Below, one piece after another: positions 4,324 to 5,723 of a stretch of DNA of 5,723 bases. Both the position numbers and the translations under genes were made by a program. Source of the DNA: Desulfobacteraceae bacterium (GTDB lineage: Bacteria > Desulfobacterota > Desulfobacteria > Desulfobacterales > Desulfosalsimonadaceae); assembly GCA_003551985.1 (NCBI GenBank), contig PUOB01000078.1, positions 1 to 5,723 on the forward strand. The letters are read 5' to 3'. How positions within the stretch are numbered: the first letter of the stretch is position 1; each line of letters starts with the position of its first letter. The notes below the pieces were generated by a model, which was not told the DNA's origin, ran no database searches, and worked only from the letters and a program-made list of their open reading frames with translations.

Positions 4324-5547
4324 ATGAGAGATGTAGCAGTTGTCGGCGTCGGGATGAGCAGGTTCGGTAAATTTCTGGAGAAAGGGATCAAAGACCTGGT
4401 TCGTGAAGCGGTTGAACCGGCGCTGAATGATGCGGGCTTGAATAAGGCTGATGTCGAGGCCGCTTTTGTCGGCACGGCTGTGCCCGGTATCATGACCGGC
4501 CAGGAACAGATCAAGGCCCAGGTTACATTGAGCGCCATGGGTATTGATAAGATTCCCATGTATAACATTGAAAATGCGTGTGCAAGCTCTTCGTCGGCGT
4601 TTAATCTGGCATGGGCTTCCGTCGGCGCCGGACTGTATGACTGCGCCCTCGTGGTTGGTTTTGAAAAACTCTACGACAGGGATAAAAAGAAATCCTATAT
4701 GGCATTGGGAACGGCTGTCGACATCGAGACGGGGCTTCAACATCTGGAGGCGTTTCAGAGAAAACATGCGGCCGGGGAAAAAATTATCGCAGAGGGTAGC
4801 GGTCAGAGCCGCAGCATCTTTATGGACATGTATGCGTATTATACCCGGACATATATGAAGCGATACGGTCTCACCCAGGAACATTTTGCAAAAATTTCTG
4901 TGAAGAATCATAAAAACGGTGCAATGAATCCCCATGCCCAATTTCAAAAAGAAGTGACCCTGGACCAGGTGCTCGCGTCCGGGGACGTGGCGTTCCCATT
5001 GACGCGCATGATGTGCTCACCCGTGTGTGACGGCTCTGCGGCGGCAATTATCTGTGCCGGGGATCATGTGGCGCGGTTTAAAACGATGCCTGTCTGGATA
5101 GCGGGATCGGTTGTCGGCAGCGGGAAGATCAGCGACGACTTGAGCGACACCCTGACGAGCCGGCTGGCCCCTCGGTTATTTGAGGCCGCCGGTATCGGTC
5201 CCGGCGATATCGATATCATCGAAGTCCATGACGCTACATCGCCATCTGAAATTATCACGCTGATCGAACTAGGGCTCTGCCCGGGAGAAGACGCACCAAA
5301 ATGGATTGATGAAGGATATCTGGATCTGGACGGAAGGCTGCCCACAAACACATCCGGCGGACTGGCATCTAAGGGTCACCCGATAGGCGCGACCGGGTTG
5401 GGCCAGATTCATGAAATCGTTCTCCAATTGAGGGGCGAAACGGGTTCGCGGCAAGTCCCCGGCCCCCGGATAGGCATGACACACAACGGCGGCGGCATAC
5501 TGGGCGTTGATGCCGCCGCCATGGCTATGCATATTTTGAGAAAGTAA
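4324..5547 (+). CDS. Thiolase-family protein, SCP2/SCPx type (acyl-CoA acetyltransferase-like)
   Basis: 407 residues, with a strong ribosome binding site AAGGAG six bases before ATG 4324. The N-terminus (Val-Ala-Val-Val-Gly-Val-Gly-Met-Ser-Arg-Phe-Gly) is typical of SCP2-type thiolases. Cys86, in Glu-Asn-Ala-Cys-Ala-Ser-Ser-Ser-Ser, is the acyl-accepting nucleophile. Val-His-Asp-Ala at 301-304 replaces the Asn-Glu-Ala-Phe of ordinary thiolases, and Gly-His-Pro-Ile-Gly-Ala-Thr-Gly at 351-358 supplies His352. The C-terminal Cys-x-Gly of classical thiolases is replaced by His-Asn-Gly-Gly-Gly at 387-391, as in SCP2-type relatives. Enzymes of this class cleave or form 3-oxoacyl-CoA in the cytoplasm. 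Archaeal and benzylsuccinate-pathway relatives act with a small DUF35 zinc protein, which is not found beside this gene within the window. It is a single gene under its own operator-controlled promoter; the substrate is unknown. Confidence 0.92.
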   Translation: MRDVAVVGVGMSRFGKFLEKGIKDLVREAVEPALNDAGLNKADVEAAFVGTAVPGIMTGQEQIKAQVTLSAMGIDKIPMYNIENACASSSSAFNLAWASVGAGLYDCALVVGFEKLYDRDKKKSYMALGTAVDIETGLQHLEAFQRKHAAGEKIIAEGSGQSRSIFMDMYAYYTRTYMKRYGLTQEHFAKISVKNHKNGAMNPHAQFQKEVTLDQVLASGDVAFPLTRMMCSPVCDGSAAAIICAGDHVARFKTMPVWIAGSVVGSGKISDDLSDTLTSRLAPRLFEAAGIGPGDIDIIEVHDATSPSEIITLIELGLCPGEDAPKWIDEGYLDLDGRLPTNTSGGLASKGHPIGATGLGQIHEIVLQLRGETGSRQVPGPRIGMTHNGGGILGVDAAAMAMHILRK

Positions 5548-5628
5548 GCGACCGCTATGGTCAATTTTGTGTAGTACAAATCCAAATTCGGCTGGTAGCT
5601 GTCTAGAACCCATCTCAAAATTGTCTTT

Positions 5629-5723
5629 TGGCCCAATATCTTTGTTGGCGTCTTATTTCAAATCCTCAAAATACTCGAGTATGTCTGCGGTTTGAAATAA
5701 GGCGCCGCCGCGATCTTGAACCA
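5629..5723. repeat. Long imperfect inverted repeat with palindromic loop, cut by the right edge
   Basis: The core arms GGCGTCTTATTTCAAA (5647-5662) and TTTGAAATAAGGCGCC (5691-5706) pair over 16 positions with one mismatch (a wobble pair in one strand). Pairing resumes further out: 5629-5640 against 5712-5723 matches at 9 of 12. The 28-base loop contains the perfect 12-bp palindrome ATACTCGAGTAT (5671-5682). No coding frame is convincing here. It looks like a non-autonomous mobile element, an insertion-sequence end or a dispersed hairpin repeat. The outer end of the right arm is beyond the window. Between the thiolase stop and this repeat (5548-5628) I see only a weak TTTGT/ACAAA hairpin near 5565-5579. 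Confidence 0.6.

Noticed and set aside
4267..4947. Long minus-strand open frame opposite the thiolase start
   Set aside because: It lies antisense to a well-supported thiolase, shows no recognisable domain, and would cover the thiolase leader hairpin and ribosome binding site.
5549..5565. Third operator copy after the thiolase stop (contains TATGGTCAA)
   Set aside because: Only the right half matches the 16-bp operator; the left GAC is out of register by a base, so it is probably chance.

Overview
The window suggests an anaerobic member of the Desulfobacterota (former Deltaproteobacteria). This is an inference from gene content: ferredoxin-fused nitroreductase, DUF2284 cysteine proteins, an SCP2-type thiolase and a MerR-TetR fusion regulator. 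Base composition is moderate, and no rRNA or other marker gene fixes the taxon.

Left half (1-2978, minus strand): a compact five-gene operon. Its order of transcription is a [4Fe-4S] ferredoxin-nitroreductase fusion (1932-2972), a first DUF2284-family protein (1260-1898), a second DUF2284-family protein (568-1263), an unrecognised 90-residue basic protein (282-554), and the N-terminal 95 residues of a zinc-dependent medium-chain dehydrogenase (285 to the left edge). Two junctions are ATGA overlaps and the other gaps are 13 and 33 bases. The second DUF2284 frame carries an in-frame TGA at codon 152, yet the conserved C-terminal four-cysteine cluster continues in the same frame for 79 more residues. 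The gene is therefore either a selenoprotein or a freshly interrupted gene.

Centre (2979-3219): a divergent control region. A 16-bp inverted-repeat operator covers the -35 box of the minus-strand operon. A separate promoter with a perfect TATAAT drives the regulator on the plus strand.

Right half (3220-5723, plus strand): a 307-residue regulator with an N-terminal MerR-type helix-turn-helix followed by a complete TetR-type repressor, then a single thiolase gene. The thiolase promoter carries the same 16-bp operator, exact in all 16 positions, again over the -35 box and in the same orientation relative to transcription. The leader between this promoter and the thiolase ribosome binding site holds a terminator-like hairpin. 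After the thiolase there is no gene, only a long imperfect inverted repeat with a 12-bp perfect palindrome in its loop, probably a mobile-element end or a small non-autonomous element, cut by the window edge.

How they fit together (inference): one regulator probably controls two transcription units, a redox operon (ferredoxin-nitroreductase, DUF2284 pair, dehydrogenase) and an acyl-CoA thiolase. That would suit inducible breakdown of an unusual acyl-CoA or carbonyl substrate. The substrate cannot be read from the sequence.
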